Source: a bacterium
Lineage (GTDB): Bacteria > Planctomycetota > Planctomycetia > Kolteriales > Kolteriaceae
Length of the DNA: 64,000 nucleotides
Assembly (NCBI GenBank): GCA_019753235.1
Contig: JAIELF010000016.1
Span: 24,673 to 88,672, forward strand
Direction of reading: 5' to 3'
The position numbers and the translations under genes were made by a program. Shown here in pieces: positions 8,713 to 17,361 of the stretch. How positions within the stretch are numbered: position 1 is the first letter of the stretch; each line of letters begins with the position of its first letter. The notes below the pieces were generated by a model, which saw nothing but the letters and a program-made list of their open reading frames with translations, did not search any database and was not told the DNA's origin.

Positions 8713-10290
8713 ATGAAGACGCTTTGGATTGTCGGGAGTTTGATCGTCGGGGGGATCCTATCCCTCGGATGCGCGCAGACAAAATCGCTGGCGCGGAAGG
8801 AAAGACTTCCCGCGTCGCTTCTGCAAGCTGCCTCGGCGCCGATCCAAGCCGAGAATGTCTCTTCCGTACTTAAACCCGGAATGGGCACGCAAGAATACGG
8901 TTCCAATAACGGAGCATCCTCGCTAGCCACGGCCATGCCGAACGCCCCGGACGATCCGCGCACGGGTCCCCCCGCGATCAACGCGGCCTACACCGGCACG
9001 GGTGACCCGCGAATTCAGTATGTATCCCTCACGGAACCGGCCGGGGGCGACCAACCCCCCATCCCCGCGCTTCCCGAATCGATTCCACCCGCGTACTCCT
9101 CCATACCCCCCGCGGTCTCTTCTGATCGGCCGATGGTCGATGAACGAGTTCGGACGCAGCGGATGCGGCAACTGGCTCAGCGTGTTCAACAATCGATGCC
9201 CGATCGCCTCGATGATTTCATGCGCGAGGTCCGTCAAGGAGCCGCCCAAGGCAACTGGGACGAAGTGATGGCGAGTTGGGAAGTCGCTCTGGAGTTCGCC
9301 GGTACACTCACCGTGCCAGCCGGCAATTCCGTCGAACATCGAGTATCGTCGTTGAGCGATGCTCTCAAGCGAGATGTTCCTCCATCGACGCGCTCTGCCG
9401 AGCCCCCCGCGCGACTGACATCGGTAGCAACGGCAACTCCTTCGACCCACGCGCCAGAGTTGGATGATCGAAGAGAGCCATCGTCTGATCGATCGGGTTC
9501 GTCGACAACTTCGGCGTTAGCGCCGAGTTTAGGAGAGCGAATCGTCCCTTACCGACCGGCCGACGATCGGTCGGCACCCCTCGAAAGTCGATCGACGAGC
9601 ACGGGTGTGGACTTTGTCTCGATGGCACAGGAAATGGGACGTCGAACGAGCAGCGAAGGGGGCGACCCTTATCAATGGAAAGTCTACAGTCGGCTTCTGT
9701 ACGCCATGGCGGGCCAGCGAGATCGAGCTCTCGATCCAATTGAAGGAATGGACCCTGCCGACCGCCGATTCTGGCGAAGCTACATTTACGCGCTCGATCG
9801 CTACTTCGATGTTGAGACTGTTCGCCGACCCGCGGCGCGTGCGACCCTAACATCGGTCGCCCTGCGTGAATCGATGGAGGCGCTTGCCGATCGGGCCGAT
9901 CTCGAAATCAGCAATCCAATCTTCTGCAAAGCGGTGCACAGCTTCGGGCACTACGACGAATTCGATCGATACGAGTTTCGCGCGGGCGACGGCGTGGTCG
10001 TCTATTGGGAAGTCAAGCAGTTCGTCAGTGCCGAGTCCGCGGAGGGTTTTCGAACCCGCATGAAGGCGGAATTTGAAATCGTCGACGCGCAGGGGAATCG
10101 ACGCCACCGCTTCGAGCAAAAGTTCAAAGACGATGTTTGCCGACGCAAGCGAAGCGATTACTTCAACGTCGTCGTCTTCGAATGGCCGAGTGACCTGACG
10201 CCGGGCGATTACTCTCTGCGGGTCACCGTCACCGATATCGAGAGCCAAAAAGTCGCGGAGAAAAAACAATCGCTTCGCATCGTGCGATAG
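8713..10290 (+). CDS. Large predicted lipoprotein, function unknown
   Basis: The product has 525 residues from the ATG at 8713. It starts with a lipoprotein signal (MKTLWIVGSLIVGGILSLGC) whose lipobox LSLGC predicts lipidation at Cys20. Residues 40-290 are Pro/Ser/Ala-rich with a helical island (RMRQLAQRVQQSMPDRLDDF). The C-terminal 230 residues look globular: helices around QWKVYSRLLYAMAGQRDRAL, then a beta-rich end (GDGVVVYWEVKQFVSAES, DYSLRVTVTDIESQKVAEKK). No family was recognised. It lies about 90 bases upstream of a CvpA-like membrane protein on the same strand, so an envelope role is likely. Confidence 0.7.
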   Translation: MKTLWIVGSLIVGGILSLGCAQTKSLARKERLPASLLQAASAPIQAENVSSVLKPGMGTQEYGSNNGASSLATAMPNAPDDPRTGPPAINAAYTGTGDPRIQYVSLTEPAGGDQPPIPALPESIPPAYSSIPPAVSSDRPMVDERVRTQRMRQLAQRVQQSMPDRLDDFMREVRQGAAQGNWDEVMASWEVALEFAGTLTVPAGNSVEHRVSSLSDALKRDVPPSTRSAEPPARLTSVATATPSTHAPELDDRREPSSDRSGSSTTSALAPSLGERIVPYRPADDRSAPLESRSTSTGVDFVSMAQEMGRRTSSEGGDPYQWKVYSRLLYAMAGQRDRALDPIEGMDPADRRFWRSYIYALDRYFDVETVRRPAARATLTSVALRESMEALADRADLEISNPIFCKAVHSFGHYDEFDRYEFRAGDGVVVYWEVKQFVSAESAEGFRTRMKAEFEIVDAQGNRRHRFEQKFKDDVCRRKRSDYFNVVVFEWPSDLTPGDYSLRVTVTDIESQKVAEKKQSLRIVR

Positions 10291-10293
10291 CTT

Positions 10294-10325
10294 GATCGCT
10301 TATTCTCTCGGAAAGGCAAGCGATC
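10294..10325. other. Inverted repeat after the lipoprotein gene
   Basis: GATCGCTT (10294-10301) and AAGCGATC (10318-10325) form an 8-bp stem with a 16-base loop just after the stop codon. It is followed by GCGTGAG rather than a T-run, so it may be an mRNA-end or processing structure rather than a full terminator. Confidence 0.35.
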
Positions 10326-10382
10326 GCGTGAGAAGTTCAACAAGGTTCGGATTCTTTCTTTGAGGATGATGGAGTCGCGGGA

Positions 10383-10991
10383 ATGTTCATTGATATCGCC
10401 GTCGCGTTGCTTCTTTTCTCTTGGCTCTTCCGCGGCTACCGAAGAGGTCTCTTGGGTGAGGTGGTTCACCTGGGGGGCGTCGTCCTGGGGGTAATGTTTG
10501 CCGGGAACCTGGTTCGACTCGCTGCCGAGAAGGTCGAGCCGCATCTTTCGAAGATACCTGCCGACGTTCGTCCCTCGGCCATGCATCTCGGGGGGATCGT
10601 GGTGATCGCGATCGCGGTCTGGATCATCGGTTCGATAACGCTGGGCCGAAATCGCGGCAAATGGTTCGGCGGTGGGCCCAGTCCAGTCGATCGCGCCATG
10701 GGCGGAGCGCTCGCCATCGCCGTTGGCGCCGTGGTTGTCTGTTTGCTCGTCGCCGGTTCCGACCAGCTTCCCAAAGAGATTCGAAACAACGAAATCGTCA
10801 AGCAGCAGATCGATCAATCGGTTTCCGTCCAGTGGGCCCAGAAAACATCCGTCGCGCGGTGGGTGATGGATGTCCCCGAAATGCAGGACGCCGTTGCTCA
10901 TGCCCAGATCGTCTTCGACAAGGTTCGTCATCAAGGGGGAGGAAAGGCCAGCGACCGCGTGCAAGAACTTCGGGATGAACTTCTCAAGTGA
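10383..10991 (+). CDS. CvpA-family membrane protein
   Basis: The product has 202 residues. It begins with the CvpA-like pattern of a hydrophobic helix followed by a short basic loop (MFIDIAVALLLFSWLFRGYR, then RGLLGEVVHLGGVV). Four membrane segments can be seen at about residues 3-18, 27-43, 65-85 and 105-125, and the rest is soluble and charged. CvpA proteins are inner-membrane proteins linked in E. coli to colicin V export, purF expression and envelope stress; the molecular function is unresolved. The ATG has GGAG eight bases upstream. The stop codon overlaps a perfect palindrome. Confidence 0.75.
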   Translation: MFIDIAVALLLFSWLFRGYRRGLLGEVVHLGGVVLGVMFAGNLVRLAAEKVEPHLSKIPADVRPSAMHLGGIVVIAIAVWIIGSITLGRNRGKWFGGGPSPVDRAMGGALAIAVGAVVVCLLVAGSDQLPKEIRNNEIVKQQIDQSVSVQWAQKTSVARWVMDVPEMQDAVAHAQIVFDKVRHQGGGKASDRVQELRDELLK

Positions 10992-11004
10992 CATCATGAT
11001 GTCA
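10989..11004. other. Perfect 16-bp palindrome overlapping a stop codon
   Basis: TGACATCATGATGTCA reads the same on both strands and begins at the TGA stop of the CvpA-like gene. It occupies most of the 25-base gap between two convergent genes. It could be a binding site or a very short bidirectional hairpin; no T-run is present on either side. Confidence 0.4.
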
Positions 11005-11016
11005 CGAGCAGCCCCG

Positions 11017-11625
11017 TTATTCGTCGAGTAACTGTTCGCGAATCTGTTTCCCTTCCGCCACGCTTTTGATTCGCTCGAGTGTTCGGCGAACGGTTCGTTC
11101 AGTGCAACCGACCTCTCGAGCCACTTCGTCCTGCGTCATTCCCTGCAGACGCAACTCCAAGATTCGACGATCTCCCTCGCGTAGATCACCCATGAAATTC
11201 TCGAGTAGATCGAGAAACGCCACCACCGCCTCGGGGCTCGGCGCATCTCCCGATGGATCGAACGCGCTCGGGTTGATCGAAGGCCCCGTCATCGGCTTTT
11301 CTACCCCGACATCGCGCTTGGCCGCCGTGTGAAAATCAACCTTGTTTCGGAGCTTATTCAGCGTCATCGAGACCAAAAGCTTCCATAGATCGTCGGCATG
11401 TTCGAATGTGAAACGATGATCCTGTGCGCGGCCGAAGAAGGTGCGAAAGACCGATTGCACGACATCCTCGGCTTCGATTCGGCCGGCAAGCTTCTCACTG
11501 ATTCGCTTGCTGGCGAGTCGAACCAGACGATCGCTGTAGCGGACAAAGATCGCTTCAAAAGCACGTTCGCTTCCATCCTGACATTGATCCGCCAGCGTTT
11601 TGTCGCCCGGCTCGCTTTCGTTCAT
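11017..11625 (-). CDS. ECF-family RNA polymerase sigma factor
   Basis: The product has 202 residues. Region 2 spans roughly residues 10-95 (CQDGSERAFEAIFVRYSDRL, then RIEAEDVVQSVFRTFFGRA). Region 4 lies at roughly 140-195, with a helix-turn-helix in MTQDEVAREVGCTERTVRRT. A linker of about 40 residues separates them. The form with ASKRISEKLAGRIEAEDVVQ resembles planctomycete ECF groups that often occur with Ser/Thr kinases, but no kinase or anti-sigma gene is adjacent here. The ATG is preceded by GGAGG-like purines. It is divergently transcribed from the MoxR-type ATPase gene, so the two could share regulation. Confidence 0.9.
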   Translation of the reverse strand: MNESEPGDKTLADQCQDGSERAFEAIFVRYSDRLVRLASKRISEKLAGRIEAEDVVQSVFRTFFGRAQDHRFTFEHADDLWKLLVSMTLNKLRNKVDFHTAAKRDVGVEKPMTGPSINPSAFDPSGDAPSPEAVVAFLDLLENFMGDLREGDRRILELRLQGMTQDEVAREVGCTERTVRRTLERIKSVAEGKQIREQLLDE

Positions 11626-11727
11626 CGCTGCCTCCTTCTGCTGGCGGTGGCGGCATTTACCCCATCCTTACCTTGAAAGGTACCGCAGCGGCCGAGCCAA
11701 GTCCAAACATCTGTCGAGACGTGGCTT

Positions 11728-11755
11728 TTGATTCCAACCTCACTTACCCGATAAT
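11728..11755 (+). promoter_or_regulatory. Predicted sigma-70-type promoter for the MoxR-like gene
   Basis: TTGATT (11728-11733) and GATAAT (11750-11755) are separated by 16 bases; GATAAT matches the -10 consensus at five of six positions. Transcription would start near 11762 and give a leader of about 45 bases before the ATG at 11806. The assignment is by consensus only. Confidence 0.45.
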
Positions 11756-11805
11756 GACTCGGACAAGTACGCGGAAAGATCCATCACCAAAAATCCGAGG
11801 CCGGG

Positions 11806-12981
11806 ATGCCCAAGGCAGTCAATTCCAGTAACGTTCCTCCCCAGGTGATCGCCCGACAGCGTCAGCCGGCCGAGGAACTGTACGCCGCCGAGCTTCTGGC
11901 GCTTCAGGCGATCGACCGTCAGGAAAAGCCGATCGGCTGGAGCCTTTCGCCGCGCGCCGTTCGCGATTTCATTTGCGGCATCGACAAGCCGATCGATGGA
12001 CCGAATGGGCCCGTGCCGATCATTCGTAAATTCTTTGGCGACGATGCCCTGGTCGAGCGGGCCATCATCACGCTGGCGACCGAGCGAGGACTGATGCTCA
12101 TCGGCGAGCCAGGCACAGCCAAGAGCCTTCTCAGCGAACTGTTGTCGGCCGCCGTCAGCGGTTCGAGCTTGCTCACGATTCAAGGTTCCGCCGCCACCAC
12201 CGAGGATCAAATTCGCTACTCGTGGAACTACGCGCTCCTTCTGGCGAAAGGTCCATCGATCGAATCATTAGTGCCGGCCCCTCTCTATCTCGGCATGAGT
12301 CGTGGCCGAGTTGTTCGATTTGAAGAGATCACTCGTTGCCCTCTCGAAGTTCAGGATGTCATCGTGCCGATTCTCTCCGAGCGATTGATGGTGATAGCGG
12401 AACTCGAAGGGGATGCCGGCACGGTTTACGCTCGGCCTGGTTTCAACATCATCGCGACGGCCAACACGCGCGATCGAGGGGTTAATGAAATGTCTGCCGC
12501 CCTCAAGCGACGGTTTCACTTTGAAACGGTGCCGGCGATTTCCGACTTAGAAGAGGAACTCGAACTGGTTCATCGTGAGGTGAAGCGCCAACTCGAAGGG
12601 TTGATGATTCCGATGAAAGTCGATCGAGATGTTATCGCTCTTTTGGTCCAAACGTTTCATGAACTCCGTGCAGGACGAACCGTCGAAGGGACGCCGTTGG
12701 CACAACCGAGCAGCGTGTTGAGCACGGCCGAGGCAGTCTCGGTCGGGGTCAGCGCGTCGCTGCATGCACGCTTTTATGGAGTAGGAGAGCTTCGTCCCAA
12801 GCATCTAGTGGAACATTTGACAGGCTCGGCCGCGAAGGAGCCCGACGACCGAAAGTCGCTGGCCAACTATTTTCAATTGGCGGCCAAAGAGCGAGCGAGT
12901 TCCAACAAGCTCTGGAAGGAGTACGAAGAAGCGGGCAGGTCCATCGCCGGCGAAAAGCTGGTGCGAAAGAAGAAATCCTGA
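11806..12981 (+). CDS. MoxR-type AAA+ ATPase
   Basis: The product has 391 residues. Walker A is GEPGTAKS at 100-107; the Walker B equivalent reads VVRFEEITR (about 166-174), with Glu-Glu where most MoxR proteins have Asp-Glu. The sensor 1 region is ATANTRDRG, and an Arg-finger-like stretch follows (AALKRRFHFE). MoxR-type ATPases act as chaperones that insert metals or cofactors or remodel partners, normally with a VWA-domain protein encoded next door. Here no VWA, SWIM or DUF5682 gene is adjacent; the next gene is holA on the opposite strand, with stops abutting and no spacer. Partner and substrate are therefore unknown. Confidence 0.85.
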   Translation: MPKAVNSSNVPPQVIARQRQPAEELYAAELLALQAIDRQEKPIGWSLSPRAVRDFICGIDKPIDGPNGPVPIIRKFFGDDALVERAIITLATERGLMLIGEPGTAKSLLSELLSAAVSGSSLLTIQGSAATTEDQIRYSWNYALLLAKGPSIESLVPAPLYLGMSRGRVVRFEEITRCPLEVQDVIVPILSERLMVIAELEGDAGTVYARPGFNIIATANTRDRGVNEMSAALKRRFHFETVPAISDLEEELELVHREVKRQLEGLMIPMKVDRDVIALLVQTFHELRAGRTVEGTPLAQPSSVLSTAEAVSVGVSASLHARFYGVGELRPKHLVEHLTGSAAKEPDDRKSLANYFQLAAKERASSNKLWKEYEEAGRSIAGEKLVRKKKS

Positions 12982-13992
12982 CTACCGTCTCGGCCGAGCA
13001 AGGTCGACGAGGAGTCTTTCGACGACGGTTCTAGGCGCCATCGCGCTACTTCCCTTCAAGTCGAGATCCGCCTGTAGCAGCCGACGAAACATCGTCTCCA
13101 TGCGCGGCCGGCCAAAGTGGTTGAGCTGTTGACGAGCCTTGTCGATCGCGAAGGGAGGAATGCCCGCCCCTTTAAGTGCGTCCGCGGTCGGGATGCCGAA
13201 ATCGGTATCGCGCGCCCCTCGGGCCAAACGACGGAGCTGGCTGCTAATCATCGCCAACACACCGACTGGCGATTCGCCTGCCGTGAACTGTCGATCAAGC
13301 ATTTCGAGCGACTTGGCCAACTTCCCCTCCAACACGAGATCGAGCAGCTTGAAGGGGGTGTCGGTTCGTGTCCCCGCCACGAGTCGATCCACGAGCCCGA
13401 CCGAGATCGCCTCTTCGGTTCCGAGAAAGGAGGCAAGCTTACTCAACTCTTGATCAATCTGGCCGAGATTGACGCCGGCCAGTTCGACGAGCCAAGTGCT
13501 CGCCTCTTCATCCATCGTCTTGCCATACTTCGATCGAGCCCATCGAGCCGCCCAGTCGGCAACCAGCCAAGGTTTGGGGGAGGATGCATCAATCGCCAGG
13601 CCGGTTTCTTCGGTCGCCTTGGCAAGTTTTGTGGTGGCCGGCCAACTGCGAACCAGAAGATTCAGGATGCCACAAGGGGATGGCTTGGCGACGTAGGCCT
13701 CCAGCAGAGAACGATGCTCGGTCACAAACGAGTCCGCCTCTTCGATCACCACCAGTCGGCGGTCGCCGAGAAAAGGCGGCGTACGAAGTTCATCATGAAT
13801 GTTTGCCCACGTCGCTTGATCACCCATGTAACTGGCGTAAGCGAAGTCGTCATCGTCCTTGCCGAGCACCCACTCCTTGATCAGTCGGCTGCATTCACGC
13901 TGCAAGAACTCTTCATCGCCGGCGACGACGATCACCGCGGGGGGCGATACCCGTCTCTTTTTGCTGAGAAAATCGCTTGATTTCACCGGCAT
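12982..13992 (-). CDS. holA: DNA polymerase III subunit delta
   Basis: HolA is the clamp-loader subunit that opens the sliding clamp during replication. The product has 336 residues from the ATG at 13990-13992, which has an AAGGAGAA ribosome site; the frame extends further upstream through the tandem repeat, but that part is not native. The N-terminus shows the delta-type pattern VVAGDEEFLQRECSRLIKEW followed by a loop with RRLVVIEEADSFV (the degenerate Walker B region). The C-terminal half is helical with the delta signature LLDLVLEGKLAKSLEMLDRQ and LAMISSQLRRLARG. It faces the MoxR-like gene tail to tail and is divergent from the HD-domain gene. Confidence 0.9.
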   Translation of the reverse strand: MPVKSSDFLSKKRRVSPPAVIVVAGDEEFLQRECSRLIKEWVLGKDDDDFAYASYMGDQATWANIHDELRTPPFLGDRRLVVIEEADSFVTEHRSLLEAYVAKPSPCGILNLLVRSWPATTKLAKATEETGLAIDASSPKPWLVADWAARWARSKYGKTMDEEASTWLVELAGVNLGQIDQELSKLASFLGTEEAISVGLVDRLVAGTRTDTPFKLLDLVLEGKLAKSLEMLDRQFTAGESPVGVLAMISSQLRRLARGARDTDFGIPTADALKGAGIPPFAIDKARQQLNHFGRPRMETMFRRLLQADLDLKGSSAMAPRTVVERLLVDLARPRR

Positions 13993-14012
13993 GGGGGCGA
14001 TTCTCCTTCCTT

Positions 14013-14092
14013 GATCCGAGTCGCGGAGCCTTCTTATCCTCCGCGATCCGAGTCGCGGAGCCTGCTTGTCCTCCGCGATCCGAGTCGCGGAG
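14013..14092. repeat. 32-bp tandem repeat with embedded palindrome
   Basis: Two and a half copies of a 32-bp unit beginning GATCCGAGTCGCGGAGCC lie in the divergent gap between holA and the HD-domain gene (14013-14044, 14045-14076, partial 14077-14092). Copies one and two differ at two positions. The junctions create two perfect 8-bp inverted repeats, CTCCGCGA-TCCGAG-TCGCGGAG, at 14039-14060 and 14071-14092. The positions suggest operator sites or local slippage expansion within the shared promoter region. Confidence 0.85.
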
Positions 14093-14140
14093 TTGGTATC
14101 GTATTTGGGGGGGATGGGTCGACCAACCACGCGAGGCTTC

Positions 14141-15457
14141 ATGAAAACGATTCGCGATGCCGTCCATGGGGATATTCGTCTTTCGGCAGATGAGATCCGT
14201 CTGATCGATACGGTCGAATTTCAAAGGCTGCGCGGGATCAAGCAGCTTGGGACGACATCGCTGGTCTATCCCTCGGCCGTCCACACTCGCTTTGAACATA
14301 GTCTCGGCACCGCGTGGATCACGAAGCGATTGATCGATGCACTGGTTCGTCAAGGGGCTTCCATCGATGCTGATGAAGCTTCCTCAGCCCGGTTGGCTGC
14401 ATTGCTCCATGACATCACGCATGTTCCGTTTGGCCATACGTTCGAGGATGAACGGCGACTCTTGGATAAGCACGACGCGGACCAGTCTCGACTCAACTAT
14501 TTCCTTGTTGATTCCGCTCTGGGCAAGATTTTGCACGAGACGCCGGCAGGGGACCGTGTCGTCGATCTTCTTTCGCACGGCCAGAAATCTCCGCCGTTTG
14601 TGGGACAACTGGTGAAAGGAACGATCTGTGCCGACTTGCTTGATTACTTGAAGCGAGATGCTTTTCACTGTGGACTCAAGCTTGCGTATGACGATCGGCT
14701 CGAAGACTATTTCGGCATCGAGCAAGGTCAACTCGTAGTTCGGCTACACAAACAGGGGCGGATCAGACAGGATGTCTTAACGGAATTGATTCATCTGTTG
14801 CAGCTTCGCTACACGCTGACCGAGCGAGTTTACTATCACCATGCCAAAGTGGCCGCCGGCGCGATGATCTCGCGTGGAGTGGAACTTGCATTCGCGAGTG
14901 GTCATTGGTCCCCCGCCACGCTCTTTGATCTGCGCGATGATAGCCTGCTCGATCGATTGGCCGCTCTGACCGGTTCGATTGATGGAATGAAAGATCTCAT
15001 CCACGATTTGGCGAGTCGAAGGCTCTATGGTCGGGCGTATCTCCTCGAAGCCGAGGGTCTTCGAAAGCCAGGACTGACGAAGGATCAGCAAGAGACGCTC
15101 GCGCTACAATTTCATCATCAGCCCGCTTATCGGCGCGAGATCGAGTCGCGACTTGCAAAGCGGTTAGGAATTCCGGAGTCGCATATCATCATCTATTGTC
15201 CCTCACCGGAAATGCAGCTCAAGGAAGCAGATGTGCCCGTTGAATTCGAGCCTGGCCGAGTCGAACCGTTGTCGGCGCTAGGTCATCCCGATGTTGAGTC
15301 ATTGACGATGAAACATCGCGGATTGTGGCGGTTCTTAGTCTTGGTTCGACGAGGGGATGAGGAACTGCTGGAACGGGCGGGGCGACTGTCCGAGGAAGAG
15401 ATCGGATACGCCAATCAACTGGTCGGCCATCATGCTGGCCCGCTTCGCCGGCGGTAA
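14141..15457 (+). CDS. HD-domain phosphohydrolase, dNTPase-like
   Basis: The product has 438 residues from the ATG at 14141, chosen because family members start M-x-x-I-R-D-x-V-H-G and GAGG lies six bases upstream; an ATG at 14114 is possible. The metal site is visible as H(49-53) in HTRFEH, then LLHDITHVPFGHTFEDE with His90-Asp91. TVEFQRLRGIKQLG near residue 25 is characteristic of SAMHD1/dGTPase-like HD hydrolases. Such enzymes hydrolyse dNTPs or related phosphates, but the substrate cannot be told here. It shares its divergent upstream region with holA, which would fit a dNTP or replication theme; that link is inference. Confidence 0.85.
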   Translation: MKTIRDAVHGDIRLSADEIRLIDTVEFQRLRGIKQLGTTSLVYPSAVHTRFEHSLGTAWITKRLIDALVRQGASIDADEASSARLAALLHDITHVPFGHTFEDERRLLDKHDADQSRLNYFLVDSALGKILHETPAGDRVVDLLSHGQKSPPFVGQLVKGTICADLLDYLKRDAFHCGLKLAYDDRLEDYFGIEQGQLVVRLHKQGRIRQDVLTELIHLLQLRYTLTERVYYHHAKVAAGAMISRGVELAFASGHWSPATLFDLRDDSLLDRLAALTGSIDGMKDLIHDLASRRLYGRAYLLEAEGLRKPGLTKDQQETLALQFHHQPAYRREIESRLAKRLGIPESHIIIYCPSPEMQLKEADVPVEFEPGRVEPLSALGHPDVESLTMKHRGLWRFLVLVRRGDEELLERAGRLSEEEIGYANQLVGHHAGPLRRR

Positions 15458-15502
15458 TTCCACTCTGTAAGTTCCCCTTCTATTGCTTGGCCAAGACGGC
15501 GG

Positions 15503-16072
15503 TTACCGATTGGCGCCGGGCGTCCAAAGGACATCCCCCTTGCCGTTATCATTCATGGCTCGGCTGAGAACAAAGAGCAGGTCCGAGAGTCGATTCAAGT
15601 AAACCTGCACGAGGGGATTGACAGGCTCTTGCTTCCCCAAAGTCACGATACTTCGCTCCGCACGTCGGCACACCGTGCGAGCAAGATGACACCAAGCCGA
15701 CGCCGTCGATCCGCCCGGCAAAACAAAACTCTTCAACGGAGGGAGTGGCTCGTTCAATCGGTCGATGGCTTGCTCGATCTTGTCGATCTGTGAGGGGATG
15801 ATGCGAAGATATTTCCCCTCTTCTTCGTCTTCGGGGCTGGGTATGCAGAGATCGGCACCGACATCGAAGAGGTCATTGGAGACCGCGACCAAAAGGGATC
15901 GCTCGGGAAAGTCGGGCACGTGAGCCAGGAGCAGGCCGATGATCGAGTTCAACTCGTCCACGTTGCCATAACTCTCTACGCGAATGTGATCCTTCGGTCG
16001 ACGTGTTCCATCCCCCAGGCCCGTGGTGCCGTCGTCGCCGGTTCGCGTGTAAATTTTCGAGAGGTAGACCAT
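15503..16072 (-). CDS. pduO: Cob(I)alamin adenosyltransferase, PduO type
   Basis: The enzyme transfers the adenosyl group of ATP to cob(I)alamin to make coenzyme B12. The product has 189 residues, the usual length. The N-terminal ATP-binding signature is TRTGDDGTTGLGDGTRRPKD, followed by RVESYGNVDELNSIIGLLLA. The conserved C-terminal helices include VLPGGSTASAWCHLARTVCR, RAERSIV and YLNRLSDLLFVLSRAMN. The ribosome site is weak (AAGGA at about 13 bases). The enzyme implies use of adenosylcobalamin; a cobalamin-binding-like protein is encoded about 6 kb to the right but is not in the same operon. Confidence 0.93.
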   Translation of the reverse strand: MVYLSKIYTRTGDDGTTGLGDGTRRPKDHIRVESYGNVDELNSIIGLLLAHVPDFPERSLLVAVSNDLFDVGADLCIPSPEDEEEGKYLRIIPSQIDKIEQAIDRLNEPLPPLKSFVLPGGSTASAWCHLARTVCRRAERSIVTLGKQEPVNPLVQVYLNRLSDLLFVLSRAMNDNGKGDVLWTPGANR

Positions 16073-16242
16073 GATGGTGTTTCATCCTTTCCAAGCTTGA
16101 ATCTTTGGCAGAGCCGACGGATGTTCTTTCGTCAGAAGCTAATGGCCACTCGTGGAACCGGGGCGGATTCGCTCGCGAGTGTCGGCTTCTCTTCGTCCGG
16201 GACCGACCGCGCGTTTGTCCATCTGTCGTCTCTGACTTCTTC

Positions 16243-16264
16243 ATCGCGACGTCATGGTCGCGAT
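16243..16264. other. Perfect 8-bp hairpin in intergenic DNA
   Basis: ATCGCGAC, a six-base loop GTCATG and GTCGCGAT form a stable stem about 40 bases past the stop of the leftward tRNA-dihydrouridine synthase gene. A short TTTAT follows on the plus strand but no T-run follows on the leftward strand, so it is terminator-like without being canonical for its nearest gene. Confidence 0.4.
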
Positions 16265-16305
16265 TTATCTGGGATACAAACTCTGGGATGAGAGTATTTG
16301 ATCGA

Positions 16306-17325
16306 TCAGACCGCGTGCTCACCCAGGGCTGTCGTTTCGAGTTCATTCTGCTCGAGTTCTTCGACAAACCGAAAGACCAGATCTTCCCACTCGCCCATCG
16401 ACTTGGCACAGGGGATTCCACGACGAAGCGTCGGGCAGGGGCCGATGAACTTCGTGTACGGGGTGATGCGTTTGCGAAAGTCGATCACCGCGCGCTCTGG
16501 CCCCGCATGAGCCACGATCGCGTAAAAATGCTCGATCATCTTTCGGGTTCTTTCAAGACGCGTCGGTGGCGAAGGGACAATACCTGTGGACAAGTACTCA
16601 TTGACATCGCGAAAGATCCATAAGTCCCCGAGCGCGCGTCGACCGATCATGACACCGGCGCAACCGGTTTGGTCGATCATTCGAGCCGCATCTTGCGGCG
16701 TTTGAATGTCGCCGTTCCCGAAGACCGGAATATGACGGACCGCTTCGACCACCGCGCGGATGCCGGGCAAATCGACTTGTCCCGCGAACTTTTGCATGCC
16801 GTACCGGCCATGAATCGTGAGGGCCGCGACGCCGACATCTTCGAGTTGCCGGGCAAGTGCCGGAGCGACCAGATCCCCCATCTCCCAACCGAGTCGGGTT
16901 TTCACCGTCACCGGACAAGGGGACTTTTTGACGACCGTTTGTGCAATGCGGACGGCATCGGGACAATGGCGAAGGACACCGCTACCTCCTCCTTTGCCCG
17001 CAACCTTGGGGACCGGGCAACCAAAGTTAATGTCGATCGTCAACGAGCCCCGCTCGGCCATCAGAACAGCCGCGTCCGCCAGTTCGTCGGCATCGGTTCC
17101 AAAAAGCTGCACCGTGAGGGGGCGATCATCGGGCGCCGTCTCGACGAGTTGAATCGTCCGCGAATTTCCGTTCATGATGCCGCGAGGATTGACAAATTCC
17201 GTGAAGGCCAGTCCCAATCCCCCCAACGATCGAATCAGGCGACGGTAAACCAGGTCGGTGTAGCCGGCCAGCGGACTTAGCAGCAAGTTGTTTTGGATCT
17301 CGACCGATCCGATCCGGACCACCAA
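16306..17325 (-). CDS. dusB: tRNA-dihydrouridine synthase, DusB type
   Basis: Dus enzymes reduce uridines in the tRNA D-loop with FMN and NADPH. The product has 339 residues with a TIM barrel. The start motif LLSPLAGYTDLVYRRLIR binds FMN phosphate; DINFGCPVPKVAGKGGGSGV carries the catalytic Cys103 in its usual GCP context; LTIHGRYGMQKFAG and IPVFGNGDIQTPQDA, with VMIGRRALGDLWIF, are further family signatures. The C-terminal helical tRNA-binding domain follows. It lies 36 bases downstream of birA on the same strand and so is probably the last gene of the leftward run that includes nadC and birA. Confidence 0.93.
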   Translation of the reverse strand: MVVRIGSVEIQNNLLLSPLAGYTDLVYRRLIRSLGGLGLAFTEFVNPRGIMNGNSRTIQLVETAPDDRPLTVQLFGTDADELADAAVLMAERGSLTIDINFGCPVPKVAGKGGGSGVLRHCPDAVRIAQTVVKKSPCPVTVKTRLGWEMGDLVAPALARQLEDVGVAALTIHGRYGMQKFAGQVDLPGIRAVVEAVRHIPVFGNGDIQTPQDAARMIDQTGCAGVMIGRRALGDLWIFRDVNEYLSTGIVPSPPTRLERTRKMIEHFYAIVAHAGPERAVIDFRKRITPYTKFIGPCPTLRRGIPCAKSMGEWEDLVFRFVEELEQNELETTALGEHAV

Positions 17326-17361
17326 CGCGATTTACCTCCGTTCTTTTGCCTTGCCGATATT

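Noticed and set aside
14013..14092. CRISPR array
   Set aside because: Only two and a half directly abutting repeats with no unique spacers and no cas genes.
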